Positions 1 to 9,209 of a DNA stretch of 64,000 nucleotides are shown one piece after another. This DNA comes from an uncultured Kordia sp. (GTDB lineage: Bacteria; Bacteroidota; Bacteroidia; Flavobacteriales; Flavobacteriaceae). How positions within the stretch are numbered: the stretch's first letter is position 1; every line of letters starts with the position of its first letter. The DNA lies in assembly GCF_947489565.1 (NCBI RefSeq), contig NZ_CANLEA010000009.1, forward strand, positions 1 to 64,000. Reading direction: 5' to 3'. The translations under genes and the position numbers were made by a program. Below the pieces are notes generated by a model. That model saw nothing but the letters and a program-made list of their open reading frames with translations, ran no database searches and had not been told where the DNA came from.

Positions 1-322
1 ATGATACACATTGTTTTTGCTCTAATTAAAAATCAAAATTTTTATCAAAATCGTTTGATTTTGTCATAGAAATCGAAGTGACGTTTTGCGGAAATTTGTT
101 GTTTTAAATGACAAATGTTGAATTTTAAATTACTTCGCAGTTAAACTCTTCAACTTATAAACTCATAAACTATAAGAAAACGATTCGTCTGATCGAGTGA
201 AAAATGTAAACACATTTTTTGTATCGAGATCTCCTATGAAACAATCGTTTTACTGAATTTTAAATGTAGAATTGTTTTTAGCTTGAATAAACTTCCCAAC
301 TCCTAAACCCATAAACTAAAAA
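1..322. other. Intergenic stretch at window edge with no recognised gene
   Basis: No convincing coding frame is seen on either strand. The stretch is very AT-rich. It holds a nested inverted repeat at 177-251 (entered separately) flanked by two imperfect direct copies of a segment: TGAATTTTAAAT occurs at 119-130 and 254-265, and each copy is followed by a related run containing ATAAACTA. What lies beyond position 1 is not visible, so this may be the 3' flank of a neighbouring gene. Confidence 0.5.
177..251. repeat. Nested imperfect inverted repeat (REP/BIME-like)
   Basis: Outer arms AAAACGATT (177-185) and AATCGTTTT (243-251) enclose a second hairpin in which AAAAATGT (200-207) pairs with ACATTTTT (212-219) across a 4-nt loop. 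Degenerate GATCGAG/TATCGAGATC sequence lies between the two. There is no U-tract, so it is not an obvious terminator. The start resembles the palindrome at 31730-31786 (both begin AAAACGATTC and continue with a TGA). Membership of a dispersed repeat family is inference. Confidence 0.45.
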
Positions 323-1063
323 TTACCAAATAATCTTATACTTTTTCAGCATTTCCTTTTCGCCTTCCCAATCGCGATTGTAGTTCTTTTTGATGAGTTT
401 TGCAGGAACGCCTCCGATTAAGATATTACTTCCTAAATCTCTGTAATCTTTGTTTACCACTGAATTGGAAGCTATCACGCAGTTTTCTGGAGTTTTGGTG
501 CCTGGCATGATGGAAATTCTATTCGAAAATGCATTGTATTTTGCCAAATGTACCGGATTTGTCATAGGATAATATTCACCTGTTTCCGTATTCATCATCG
601 GATGAAAGTTTGAATCTGTGAGTTGCGATTCGTAGCCAATTCCAACCCAATCGCTTAAAATGACTTCTTCCTTACAGATCAGTTTTACGTTGGAACCTAA
701 GCAAGACATGAATCCAAATTCGCAGTAAGCACCTTCTCCAACATGTACAAAACAATCAATTCCGATATGTGCATTTCCTTTGAATACTAGTTTTCCTTGA
801 ACCGATAGTTCTGCAATTCTTTTGGAACGTGTTGGTAATTCAAATTTTTGACCAAAACCAATCATTCCTTTTTTTATTTCGGGAACATCGAGTACAATTT
901 CACCACTGATATCGGAGAACTTTACGGAGCCATAGAAGAATATCGGTAACTTTTTCGCAATATGAAATGGAAATTTTTTGAAATTGAAATAGATTGTTTT
1001 AATCCAATTTACGGCAAAATAAAACTTCCAGATACTTCGTATTTTATTAAAAATCCGTCTCAT
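323..1063 (-). CDS. Hexapeptide-repeat (LbetaH) acyltransferase, surface polysaccharide
   Basis: 246 aa. The central and C-terminal parts show the isoleucine-rich hexapeptide pattern of left-handed beta-helix acetyl/acyltransferases (for example around VHVGEGAYCEFG and VILSDWVGIG), and the end GGVPAKLIKK is typical of the final coil and C-terminal helix of this family. Such enzymes transfer acetyl groups from acetyl-CoA to sugars in the cytoplasm. The ATG overlaps the stop of the upstream flippase gene by 4 bp, so the two are probably translationally coupled. It is the last visible gene of a minus-strand polysaccharide operon. Substrate is unknown; the N-terminal 60 residues are basic and less typical. 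Family assignment is firm, the role in O-antigen/capsule decoration is inferred from neighbours. Confidence 0.8.
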   Translation of the reverse strand: MRRIFNKIRSIWKFYFAVNWIKTIYFNFKKFPFHIAKKLPIFFYGSVKFSDISGEIVLDVPEIKKGMIGFGQKFELPTRSKRIAELSVQGKLVFKGNAHIGIDCFVHVGEGAYCEFGFMSCLGSNVKLICKEEVILSDWVGIGYESQLTDSNFHPMMNTETGEYYPMTNPVHLAKYNAFSNRISIMPGTKTPENCVIASNSVVNKDYRDLGSNILIGGVPAKLIKKNYNRDWEGEKEMLKKYKIIW

Positions 1064-2547
1064 GAGCGTTTTGAAAGCTTATTTTTTATCAATTGTTTGA
1101 TGTTCATTTTTTTCTGCAATTGCGAATATGTAAAGATATAAGAAAGTAACATTATGACAATTATTCCGCCATATTTCAGGTAATTACTTTCTAAAAACGT
1201 ACAGGCAAATGCCAATCCGCACAACAATACACATTGTATAAATAGTTTGTAAAATGAACTTTTAAAGTGTAAACCGTAACTTATTTTTGTGATGATAAGC
1301 AATCCTACAAAGTGAATGATATAATAAGCCAAGACACTAATTCCCAAACCTGTCAATCCGCCAAAATAATAGCCTGCACAATTCATTGCCAGCATTAACA
1401 AACTGAATCCGATAGCGGTTTTTACAAATATTTTAGAATCACCTTTGGCTAAAATCACATATCCAACAGACCAAGAAACGGCTTTAAATGCCATTCCTAA
1501 AACGCCCCAAGAAATTAATCCTACAATGACTAAAAATTCTTTTGAGTATAGAATTTTCACCACTAATGGTGCAGCAATAAAGAATGTGGTTATAATTGGT
1601 GTAATCAATAAAATAGCAATTGTAGCTTGATTTCGAACTGCAATTTGCACCTGCGCATTGTCTGTATGAATTGAGGATAATCTTGGAAAATAGTCAGTTC
1701 CCATCGCATTAAAAACCATTCCCACATACGAGTTTATGATTAAAAATCCTGCGGTGTAATATCCAACTTCATCCAAGCCGCCCATGTATCGAATGTAAAT
1801 TTGCAAGAGATATGTTGTCATAAAAATGACAATTCCGGTAATACTCAACACAAAACCTAAGTGCAACATCTCTTTTCCCTTGGTGTATGCTTCTTTGATT
1901 CCGAGAGAAATGCGTTGAATTTTCAGTGTGTTTTCAAAATACCAAAAGAATAAAAAGATTATTATGGCTGTAATAATAATGGTAGGCACAATAGCTTCTA
2001 ATCCGTAGATATAATACAACGGAACTGAGACAATTAAACCTACAGTGCTTCCAAATATATTGGCAACCGCCAGTTTTTTGAGTGCTTGCGTTCCTTGCAG
2101 AATGGCGATTTTTCCATTGGTCAGTTGCATGAAAAAGATAGCGATGGCCAACCAAATGAATTCAAAAGTATAGTCCGTATTCCCAAACGTAAGTTGACTT
2201 AATAAAGCCGAAAATACAATCGTGAAAATTGCGCCAATAATTGCTGTAATTGCGATGAATTTTTGCAGAATACTTACCGTTTCTACAACCGATTTTTCAT
2301 CTTTAGAAGCATGAACATGCGCCAATTCTTTTACGGCACTTGTATCCAATCCTAACTTGGCAATTTCGCTTACAACCTGAATTGTACTATTGAAAAGACC
2401 AATAATTCCCATTCCGACTCCGCCCAATAAAATCGCAACAATTTTTACACGAATGATCGAAATCAGAATCTTAAATACCTGAACTCCGCCAAATAACGAT
2501 GTCGCTTTTAAGATATGCGTGTATGAAAACTGCTGCTTTTCTGCCAT
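1060..2547 (-). CDS. Wzx-type oligosaccharide flippase (polysaccharide biosynthesis protein)
   Basis: 495 aa integral membrane protein with about 12-14 hydrophobic segments spread over the whole length. The N-terminus (LLGGVGMGIIGLFNSTIQVV) matches the pattern of the MVF/MATE-like polysaccharide flippase superfamily (Wzx/RfbX), which moves undecaprenyl-linked repeat units across the inner membrane. Length is normal for the family. It lies 16 bp downstream of the aminotransferase gene and overlaps the acyltransferase by 4 bp, so it is in the middle of the operon. The C-terminus is basic and cytoplasmic. Whether it serves O-antigen or capsule cannot be told from the window. Confidence 0.85.
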   Translation of the reverse strand: MAEKQQFSYTHILKATSLFGGVQVFKILISIIRVKIVAILLGGVGMGIIGLFNSTIQVVSEIAKLGLDTSAVKELAHVHASKDEKSVVETVSILQKFIAITAIIGAIFTIVFSALLSQLTFGNTDYTFEFIWLAIAIFFMQLTNGKIAILQGTQALKKLAVANIFGSTVGLIVSVPLYYIYGLEAIVPTIIITAIIIFLFFWYFENTLKIQRISLGIKEAYTKGKEMLHLGFVLSITGIVIFMTTYLLQIYIRYMGGLDEVGYYTAGFLIINSYVGMVFNAMGTDYFPRLSSIHTDNAQVQIAVRNQATIAILLITPIITTFFIAAPLVVKILYSKEFLVIVGLISWGVLGMAFKAVSWSVGYVILAKGDSKIFVKTAIGFSLLMLAMNCAGYYFGGLTGLGISVLAYYIIHFVGLLIITKISYGLHFKSSFYKLFIQCVLLCGLAFACTFLESNYLKYGGIIVIMLLSYIFTYSQLQKKMNIKQLIKNKLSKRS

Positions 2548-2563
2548 AAATGCATGGAACTAA

Positions 2564-3673
2564 TTATTCGGGTTTATAGTTATTGAGTACTGAAATGATT
2601 TGTGTTACTTCTTCGGTTTCTAAAATTGGACTTATGGGCAAACTCACACATTCTGCATGAATCTTTTCTGTGATCGGAAAGTGCAAATGATTCCATTCTT
2701 TGTATGCTTCTTGCTTGTGTGGCGGAATTTCGTAATGAATTAAAGTTCCAATCCCATTTTCTTGTAAATATGTTTGCAATCCAGCTCTATCTTTTGTGCG
2801 TATGACAAATTGATGAAATACATGAGAAGCATCTTGTTGATAGTTTGGCAATGTAATCAACGGATTTTTTATTTCGTTTAAATATCTCAATGCAATTTGC
2901 CTTCTCGTTTCATTATCAGCATCTAAATGTGGTAATTTCACCCTCAAAAAAGCTGCTTGCACTTCATCCAAACGATTGTTTACACCTTTGTACTGATTTA
3001 CATATTTTGACGAACTTCCATAGTTGCGCAATTTTGCAATAATTTCAGCCAATTCTGAATCGTTGGTTGTTACGGCACCAGCTTCACCCAACGCACCTAA
3101 GTTTTTGGTTGGATAGAAACTAAATCCTGCGGCATCACTTATATTTCCTGCTCTTTTTCCTTCTGAATTCATGGCTCCATGTGCTTGTGCTGCATCTTCC
3201 ATGACTAATAAATTCTGTTTCTTTGCAATGCTTTGGATGTCACTCATATCTGCCAATTGCCCGTACAAATGTACTACTAGAATAGCTCTTGTTTTCCAGG
3301 TAATGGCAGCTTCTATTGCTGAAGCTTCTATGTTGAATGTTTCCGTATTTGGTTCAACCAATACAGGTTTTAATCCTGCTTTTGTGATTCCTAAAATACT
3401 AGCAATATAAGTATTTGCAGGCACGATAATTTCGTCACCTTCTTGAAGTTTTCCTAGTATTTTATACGCTTCTAAGATTAAAATTAAAGCGTCTAATCCG
3501 TTGCTGACTCCAATACAATGTTTCGTTCCGCAATACGCAGCATATTCTTTTTCAAATGATCTTACATTATTCCCCAATACATAATATCCTGAATCCAGAA
3601 ATTTATTGAATTCTTGTTGAAATTCTGCTTCAAATCGCGCATTGAGTTTATGTAAGTCTAGAAATTTTATCAT
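2564..3673 (-). CDS. DegT/DnrJ/EryC1/StrS sugar aminotransferase
   Basis: 369 aa PLP-dependent aminotransferase of the DegT/DnrJ/EryC1/StrS family. The Schiff-base lysine is K190 in [17 protein letters not shown], and D160 in [10 protein letters not shown] is the expected pyridine-nitrogen partner. These enzymes convert a keto group of a nucleotide-linked sugar to an amine; FdtB/QdtB-type dTDP-3-keto-sugar transaminases are the closest kind I can suggest, but the substrate cannot be fixed. The ATG overlaps the stop of the upstream GNAT-like gene by 4 bp and the Wzx gene follows after 16 bp. Together they point to an amino-sugar-containing surface glycan. Confidence 0.88.
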   Translation of the reverse strand: MIKFLDLHKLNARFEAEFQQEFNKFLDSGYYVLGNNVRSFEKEYAAYCGTKHCIGVSNGLDALILILEAYKILGKLQEGDEIIVPANTYIASILGITKAGLKPVLVEPNTETFNIEASAIEAAITWKTRAILVVHLYGQLADMSDIQSIAKKQNLLVMEDAAQAHGAMNSEGKRAGNISDAAGFSFYPTKNLGALGEAGAVTTNDSELAEIIAKLRNYGSSSKYVNQYKGVNNRLDEVQAAFLRVKLPHLDADNETRRQIALRYLNEIKNPLITLPNYQQDASHVFHQFVIRTKDRAGLQTYLQENGIGTLIHYEIPPHKQEAYKEWNHLHFPITEKIHAECVSLPISPILETEEVTQIISVLNNYKPE

Positions 3674-4605
3674 ATAAAAATCGTTTCCAATTTGTGACTG
3701 TTTTGCACGTCTATTTCATAGAAATCCTGCGTCATAGTTCGCGCACCAAAACCTTCTTTCCAATAGTGCAAACCTTCGTTGATATTTTTCCCTTGGTTTT
3801 CGTTTGATATGCCAAAGTCAAAGTACATTTTGTCTTGAAATATTTCATTGAGCAAATACACATGTAAAAAGTCTAGACTTCCCAACGTGTTTTTATCTTC
3901 GTTTCCAGAAATGTATTGCGAATGTGCCACATATTCGGTTTCAAAAATAGTCGTTCCTGCAACAATAACATCATCTTTATACACATTAAATTGTCTGATA
4001 TCCTTTGGAAACGCTGCTTTTAATTGTTGAATTTCAGCTAACGAATGTACTGGTTTTGCAGCGTGTTTTTGTGCTAAGTTTGGAATTAATATTTGATTCC
4101 AGAATGCATCAAACGTATGGACTTCTTTGATCACCAAACCATGTTTGATTGCTCTTTTATTTCCTGCGATTCTGTCTTTTGACATTTTTGGTCTGTGCTG
4201 CATATTCACTACCGAAAGTGCATCTCTTCGTACTAATTTCGCTTCCAAAATAAAAAACAAATAGTTGAGTTCGTCATATGGAAACGGACTGTACATGGAC
4301 GGCAATAATTTTACGTGCAACTTTTGAAGATTGTTTTCTTTCAAATGCTCTAAAATCAGCTGCAAACATTCCTTCACATCACGCAGTTTTAAATCTTTAT
4401 GAATGATCAATCCGCCGTACGTTAATCCTTGATGCGAATACAAAACATTTTCGTGTTGATTTGCAGGAAATAGTGCTACTAACTTGTCTTTTTTATAAAG
4501 TAATAGTGAATGATCTTTGAAACGATCTTGATGATAGTCCATAAAGTCTCGATAGAACAAAAACGTACTATTCTTTGCTTCCGAGACAAAGGTATCCCAG
4601 CGCAA
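3670..4605 (-). CDS. GNAT/FemAB-like acyltransferase, polysaccharide locus
   Basis: 311 aa. The layout resembles two GNAT folds as in FemAB-type peptidyl/aminoacyl transferases: an N-terminal part with [11 protein letters not shown], a middle basic helix [14 protein letters not shown], and a C-terminal part ending in [27 protein letters not shown], where the FGI-N-GL--WKEGFG pattern is typical of the FemAB/GNAT group. Probable role: acylation of an amino-sugar precursor made by the downstream aminotransferase (4-bp overlap). The only start before an in-frame stop is a TTG at 4603-4605 (or a rarer ATT further up), so the exact N-terminus is uncertain. No signal peptide. It is the first gene after the toxin-antitoxin insertion and may have its own promoter. 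Confidence 0.7.
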   Translation of the reverse strand: MRWDTFVSEAKNSTFLFYRDFMDYHQDRFKDHSLLLYKKDKLVALFPANQHENVLYSHQGLTYGGLIIHKDLKLRDVKECLQLILEHLKENNLQKLHVKLLPSMYSPFPYDELNYLFFILEAKLVRRDALSVVNMQHRPKMSKDRIAGNKRAIKHGLVIKEVHTFDAFWNQILIPNLAQKHAAKPVHSLAEIQQLKAAFPKDIRQFNVYKDDVIVAGTTIFETEYVAHSQYISGNEDKNTLGSLDFLHVYLLNEIFQDKMYFDFGISNENQGKNINEGLHYWKEGFGARTMTQDFYEIDVQNSHKLETIFI

Positions 4606-4733
4606 TTTCGATTCACTTGTATATTTGGTTAGTGTGTAAATTTAGGTTTGGTTTATTTAGAAAAAGTGAATTTACTAATTTAAACGTGAGATTTGCAGAT
4701 GTAGTGTGTGAAATAAGGTTAGAAAACTATTTT

Positions 4734-5033
4734 TTATTCATTTATTCTATTTTCCAAATCCATCCGCTCGTGTAAAATTCTAACGATCTCAATTAAATCT
4801 TTTGAAATTTTCTGATAAAAAATAATATGTTTCCCCGATTTTAAACCAAATAACGCATCATTTATATTTTCATATTTTTTTCCAGCAGCAGTATTTTGAG
4901 CAATTTTATTACATCCAAATTGAATCAATTTATAATAATGATCTGCTTGCTTTTCAGACCATTCTTGTACTGTATAATTCCAAATATCTGATAAGTCGTC
5001 AATGGCTTTTTGCCGAAACACAATTTTAGCCAT
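4734..5033 (-). CDS. parE: RelE/ParE-family toxin
   Basis: 99 aa. The opening (AKIVFRQKAIDDLSDIWNYT) and the C-terminal strand IVRILHERMDLENRI match the RelE/ParE fold, where the last strand carries the conserved R-ILHERMD motif. ParE-type members poison DNA gyrase, RelE-type members cleave ribosomal mRNA; this sequence looks ParE-like but the target is not proven. The start codon directly abuts the antitoxin stop (TAAATG), the usual antitoxin-first operon. The module sits inside a polysaccharide operon that runs in the same direction, so it looks like an insertion. Confidence 0.88.
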   Translation of the reverse strand: MAKIVFRQKAIDDLSDIWNYTVQEWSEKQADHYYKLIQFGCNKIAQNTAAGKKYENINDALFGLKSGKHIIFYQKISKDLIEIVRILHERMDLENRINE

Positions 5034-5276
5034 TTACTTTTTTTCTGATTTTAGTTTTTTTAGATGTTTATCAAAATCAAAATTTTCAACAATTGGACTA
5101 TTTATACCTTCTTGAATTGCATTTCGTAAAGCTGCAACTTTATTTTCTTCGTTTTCTAATAAACGAAGTCCAGCTCTAATGACTTCACTAACGTTTTTGT
5201 ATCGTCCTTCAGAAACTTGTGCTTTTACAAAATCGTCAAAATAGTTCCCAAGCAATATGGATGTATTTTTACTCAT
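5034..5276 (-). CDS. parD: ParD-family antitoxin
   Basis: 80 aa. The N-terminal 45 residues form the ribbon-helix-helix seen in ParD/CC2985 antitoxins (LGNYFDDFVKAQVSEGRYKN followed by VSEVIRAGLRLLE); the charged C-terminal tail is the part that normally wraps the toxin. It should repress its own promoter through the 17-bp palindrome at 5296-5312. The adjacent parE begins immediately after the stop codon. Length is typical for the family. Confidence 0.88.
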   Translation of the reverse strand: MSKNTSILLGNYFDDFVKAQVSEGRYKNVSEVIRAGLRLLENEENKVAALRNAIQEGINSPIVENFDFDKHLKKLKSEKK

Positions 5277-5290
5277 TATTTAGTTTTATA

Positions 5291-5322
5291 TAAAAATACC
5301 AATAATTGGTATCTTTTACAAA
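5291..5322 (-). promoter_or_regulatory. parDE promoter with palindromic operator
   Basis: On the minus strand a TTTG -33 element (5322-5319) is followed after 20 bp by TATTTTTA (5298-5291), a 7/8 match to the Bacteroidota -7 TAnnTTTG, 15 bp before the parD ATG. The perfect palindrome ATACCAAT-A-ATTGGTAT (5296-5312) lies between and overlaps the -7. This is the expected place for the ParD ribbon-helix-helix dimer to bind and repress. Confidence 0.6.
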
Positions 5323-5372
5323 TTAGAACATGAAACATACAATTTTTATATTGCAGCTTATTTACAAAACGT

Positions 5373-6026
5373 ATGATACATATAACCGATGTATTAAATA
5401 AAAAATTATCCAAGATTGGTTCTACATTAAGTTTTGATAAAGAATCAAATGAAATTGGTGAGCAAATTGCTTACGAAAATATTGAAGATCGATCTATCGA
5501 AATCATTCGTTTTCCCAAGGAAAAAGAAATTTGGGTTTCTTTTCGATATCAAAGTGTTTCGCTGCCAAGTCTCAATTCTTCAGATATAGAAAAAATAACC
5601 AAGATTGTTTTTGAATTTTTAGAGTTAAAAATTAGTCTTAATGATTTTTTTGGCAATTATATTAAATCACCTATAGACATTTCGAATCTTGCTAACGATA
5701 AAGAAATTTTACTTGAATTATCATGGTTTAATTTTCTTCAGCCTTCACAATATGATCATTTGGGTCCAAAAGAACATATAATTCTTAGAGAATTTGCTAA
5801 AGCAATTGAGTCGATTGCAAAAGCTAAAAAATTAAATCCTTATTGGAGTCATACAAGATTATGTTTTACTTTAGATAGGAAATTCAAAACAGGTAATTTT
5901 CCTAGTATTTGGGTTTCATCTCAAGAAAAAGAGATTCCAATTTTTACAATTGTTGATTATGATGGTGTTAAATTAAGTAGTGGAACTGCGGAAGAAATTA
6001 AAGACATATTTAAAGAAATCATTTAA
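5373..6026 (+). CDS. Unrecognised 217-aa cytoplasmic protein
   Basis: I do not recognise this family. The protein is soluble, acidic and without signal peptide or membrane segment. Mixed alpha/beta composition, with a C-terminal part around WSHTRLCFTLDRKF and IFTIVDYDGVKLSSGTAEEI that looks like alternating strands and a helix. Coding is supported by a full-length uninterrupted frame with normal codon use for the region and an ATG start. It is divergent from parDE (about 96 bp between starts) and convergent with the sulfatase-like gene (19 bp between stops). It travels with the toxin-antitoxin pair as the only plus-strand gene in the polysaccharide locus, so both may have arrived together. 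No function is proposed. Confidence 0.65.
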   Translation: MIHITDVLNKKLSKIGSTLSFDKESNEIGEQIAYENIEDRSIEIIRFPKEKEIWVSFRYQSVSLPSLNSSDIEKITKIVFEFLELKISLNDFFGNYIKSPIDISNLANDKEILLELSWFNFLQPSQYDHLGPKEHIILREFAKAIESIAKAKKLNPYWSHTRLCFTLDRKFKTGNFPSIWVSSQEKEIPIFTIVDYDGVKLSSGTAEEIKDIFKEII

Positions 6027-6045
6027 TCAAGAAAGAAATAACATT

Positions 6046-7554
6046 TTACTTTTCAACCTTCTCAAAAACCACATTTCCATCCGAATCGATATACTCGTAC
6101 ACATCACCAAAGAATCCATTGGTAATGATAGAATGACTCGTGTCTTCTTCCCTATTTTGTAATAATGCTTCGTTGTCGGATAGATGCGCGAAAACCGTTC
6201 GGAACAAATTGACAGGCGTTTTGAGTTGTGTATCATAATTAGAACCGCGTCTGTTTGGCCATTTGATCGCTAAAGCAGCTGAAAAAGCAGAATAGACTAG
6301 CTTTTCATCGGTTTGTTTTTGAAAGAGTTCTTTGGTGTAATTGAATCCTACATAACCACCATGATCGGCCGCAATGATGATGAGACTGTTAGGATCATTT
6401 TTTACGATGGTTTCCGTGATTTCTTTGAGCCATTGGTTTGCTGCTTCTACTTGCGCGAGATAGTTTTCGCGTTCTGTTGCAACTCCTTTGGAAGCATTTT
6501 TAAACGTTGAAATATGTCCTGGGAGAATTTTTTCAATGAAATAAAAACTACGCTTTCCTTGTTGTTTTTTGATCGTTTCCGCTAAGGGTTGAATCATTTT
6601 TTTATGAATTCCAAACGCGCCAATTCCAAACCAAGGAACTTCCTCCATTGTGTAGTTACAAAAATCGTATTTAACTTCTGGTCGGTTTAATAATAAATAC
6701 GGATTTTCCATGAAGAGAAACGTCTCGTATTGATTGTTTTTTAAGGTTTCAATCACGGGATTATCGCCCATAATGACTTCTCTTGCGCCAAATAACTGTT
6801 TGCCTTTGTAATGATGTTTCATCGCAAACATAGAACTGTTTGACAATACCGTAGACGTATAATTGCTTCGGAAATTATTGTATAATTGGAATCCGCTGTT
6901 TTTTAGATACGATTCAAATGTATCATTCTGAAAGTTATACGGATCTTTCGCCAATTCCCTAAAATTCACATAACCATCTGGCTGAATGACATATATATTT
7001 GGAAATTGATTGAACTTTGTTTGTACAATTTCTTCAGGTGCATTTCGCCATTCTTTGGAGTTAAATACTGCATCATAAAGCGTTGGCAATAACGTTATGA
7101 AAGCTACAAATGCCATGATGAATTGCAACACCACAATCTTTTTGTATTGCTTTCTGAGCAGAATCGCGAGCAACGCACAAACTATGACAACTGCCAAGAT
7201 GATTTTCCGTTGTTGAAAGCTGTATATCCTTCCCACAAAGTAAAATCCAAAAAACATTGCGTTTAATACTGGCAATAGATATTGCTGGAATTTGCTAAGG
7301 AATTTGAGTCGTTTTGTAGCTTCCCAAGAAATTGTAAAAACAACCACAGGAAGTACAAGATACGCACAGAAAATGACTAGAAATTGAAACGCCGAATTGA
7401 CCAACATAAAGTTGGAATGATATACATAGATAAACGAATACAAACCTGCTGCCACCGCAAAAACGATTGGATATTCTTTGTTGCTTGCAACGAAGTTTGC
7501 TATGTATTTTTTGAGTTTATCCACGATTCTTGTTCTTACATAAATATAAAACAC
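6046..7554 (-). CDS. Membrane-anchored sulfatase-like (alkaline phosphatase superfamily) protein
   Basis: 502 aa. The N-terminal about 170 residues hold four to five hydrophobic helices; the rest is a periplasmic alkaline-phosphatase-superfamily domain. Visible metal-site motifs are IYVIQPDGY near the domain start and LIIIAADHGGYVGF near the end; a Thr/Ser-rich NYTSTVLSNSS probably carries the nucleophile. The layout is that of phosphoethanolamine or phosphoglycerol transferases (EptA/LtaS/OpgB-like) and membrane sulfatases, so decoration of a surface glycan with a phospho-group is a reasonable inference. The ATG lies 38 bp inside the upstream methyltransferase gene; a GTG at 7522-7524 would give a shorter overlap. 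It is the last gene of the upstream half of the polysaccharide operon before the toxin-antitoxin insertion. Confidence 0.75.
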   Translation of the reverse strand: MFYIYVRTRIVDKLKKYIANFVASNKEYPIVFAVAAGLYSFIYVYHSNFMLVNSAFQFLVIFCAYLVLPVVVFTISWEATKRLKFLSKFQQYLLPVLNAMFFGFYFVGRIYSFQQRKIILAVVIVCALLAILLRKQYKKIVVLQFIMAFVAFITLLPTLYDAVFNSKEWRNAPEEIVQTKFNQFPNIYVIQPDGYVNFRELAKDPYNFQNDTFESYLKNSGFQLYNNFRSNYTSTVLSNSSMFAMKHHYKGKQLFGAREVIMGDNPVIETLKNNQYETFLFMENPYLLLNRPEVKYDFCNYTMEEVPWFGIGAFGIHKKMIQPLAETIKKQQGKRSFYFIEKILPGHISTFKNASKGVATERENYLAQVEAANQWLKEITETIVKNDPNSLIIIAADHGGYVGFNYTKELFQKQTDEKLVYSAFSAALAIKWPNRRGSNYDTQLKTPVNLFRTVFAHLSDNEALLQNREEDTSHSIITNGFFGDVYEYIDSDGNVVFEKVEK

Positions 7555-8905
7555 GTTCGGAATCTGCGATTTCTTTTTTCGCTATAATTTCAAAATGTTC
7601 TGAATAGGTATTTTCAAAATTCTCCAGATTGTAATGTCCAAACTGATCTTTGAATTCCGCTTTTGCATTGAGCAAACGTGTTGCATACGAATCGGCTCGT
7701 TTTGGGAATTCAATGATGAGGTTTTTAGAAAACGCTGCAAAAAATGCTGCAGAGTTTTCAAAAGGGACATTTCCCGTCAAGGATAAATGATGAATTAATG
7801 CTAATGCTAATGTTGCATCGGGTTGAAATTCTTGAACGCGCTGTACAAACGAGAAACGTTCTGTATTTTGAAAACCAATAGCTGCTGACGGATTGAGCAA
7901 ATCGATAACAAAAGGCAGCATGTTTTGTTCTTTGTTCTTTTTGACTTGAAAATGGTTTTGATCTACAGCATTGTTATCAATATCACCAACTAACGCTACT
8001 TCAATATCATTTGTAATTTGACGGACAAATGTTCCATCATTTCCACCGACATCAATAACTGTTTTTGCTTGTAGTTCTTGCATCCAATCGTTGATAATAG
8101 TTGATTTTTGCTGAAAAGCCGTATCAGAATAATTCGTTTTCTGATAGTAATTTCCCCATTCCGATTGTTCTTTGAGTTGCAGTTTTTTGATATAATTGTA
8201 TAAACTGTCTATGATGTTGAACAGTCCTTTTTTAGACAGTGAAGCTTGCTTGCTTTCTTTTACACTTTCCTCTTGATGCTTGTTTTCATATTTTGCCAAT
8301 AAGTGAATGTTGGTGTATAAAAACGGATTTAATTTTGTCTTTCCTGGCAATAACGAAGCGATCAGTTTTAATGGAATTCCATCCATGAAGTTTGACATTG
8401 TTTTTAGGAATTCAGCGCCGTGATATTTTGCAACAATCAACGGACCTAAAAAGTGTGTAATGAATTGCTTGTATGCACGCCAAGGTGTGTTTTCGGTATA
8501 AAAATCGAGCGAAAGCGTGTCAATAAACACAGCGTTTCCTTTGTGAAATGCAATATTATATGCCGTTGCATCTTTTAATGAAAAGTTGTGTTGCAGCGCA
8601 TATTTTTGCAGTTTTAGCGTGTGTAAAGCGGCTTCTTTGTATTGCTGAAAACTCCATTCGTACGGATAGGTTATGAACGGAATTTGCTCAGGCTGAATAC
8701 AAATTTGAGTTGCTGAGTTTTCAATTTCTTCATGTGGAATCAACAATTTGTGTTGAAACGCTTTTTGAAAGAATCCAGAAGTTTTTAGTTTTTCGTATTG
8801 TGGAAAATAACTTGGAAATATGATTCGTTTTATCATACCATTTTCAACATATACATGTCCACTTGGATCACGATATGAGGAAGCATGTCGGGAATTATTT
8901 GTCAT
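7517..8905 (-). CDS. Class I SAM-dependent methyltransferase
   Basis: 462 aa. The N-terminal about 280 residues are an accessory domain that includes AYNIAFHKGNAVFIDTLSLD, a kinase-like nucleotide-pocket pattern seen in some glycan-associated methyltransferases. The C-terminal part is a Rossmann methyltransferase with motif I VIDVGGNDGTFVRQI, acidic VGDIDNNAVD and post-motif ALALIHHLSL. The longer size compared with stand-alone methyltransferases (about 250 aa) comes from the N-terminal domain. It overlaps the small membrane protein gene by 11 bp upstream and the sulfatase-like gene by 38 bp downstream, a tightly packed operon. Substrate unknown; probably a surface-polysaccharide component. 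Confidence 0.8.
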   Translation of the reverse strand: MTNNSRHASSYRDPSGHVYVENGMIKRIIFPSYFPQYEKLKTSGFFQKAFQHKLLIPHEEIENSATQICIQPEQIPFITYPYEWSFQQYKEAALHTLKLQKYALQHNFSLKDATAYNIAFHKGNAVFIDTLSLDFYTENTPWRAYKQFITHFLGPLIVAKYHGAEFLKTMSNFMDGIPLKLIASLLPGKTKLNPFLYTNIHLLAKYENKHQEESVKESKQASLSKKGLFNIIDSLYNYIKKLQLKEQSEWGNYYQKTNYSDTAFQQKSTIINDWMQELQAKTVIDVGGNDGTFVRQITNDIEVALVGDIDNNAVDQNHFQVKKNKEQNMLPFVIDLLNPSAAIGFQNTERFSFVQRVQEFQPDATLALALIHHLSLTGNVPFENSAAFFAAFSKNLIIEFPKRADSYATRLLNAKAEFKDQFGHYNLENFENTYSEHFEIIAKKEIADSERVLYLCKNKNRG

Positions 8906-9107
8906 CTTGCGACGCGTTTTCTATCGTAGAATCGTCTATATTGATATCGTCAAACACTTCACTATCGGAAGTATTTTTATTCAATCCGAAAATGGTTTTT
9001 ATTTTATGCGTAATGCTTTTGTAAAATAGTGCAATTCCAGCGACAGCAGCAACCAGTGCTTGTACCAACATCGCTCCTAATCCTGCATCAAAATAAAGAA
9101 ATTCCAT
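8895..9107 (-). CDS. Small membrane protein, first gene of polysaccharide operon
   Basis: 70 aa. One strong hydrophobic helix (residues about 8-29, GLGAMLVQALVAAVAGIALF) is followed by a basic stretch and then an acidic, Asp-rich tail. Short proteins of this type are common at the head of flavobacterial exopolysaccharide operons next to similar methyltransferases. The 3' end overlaps the methyltransferase start by 11 bp, supporting expression as one transcript. No catalytic motif; function unknown. Confidence in coding is good because of the coupling and topology. Confidence 0.65.
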   Translation of the reverse strand: MEFLYFDAGLGAMLVQALVAAVAGIALFYKSITHKIKTIFGLNKNTSDSEVFDDINIDDSTIENASQDDK

Positions 9108-9209
9108 AGCTTAGTATTTCCGTAAAGATATAAAAATTTACTTTTTAGTAACGATTCCTTTATGTAAACTAGATTAAGAGAATTGAATACCCTTGATTGT
9201 GCTCCGAAA

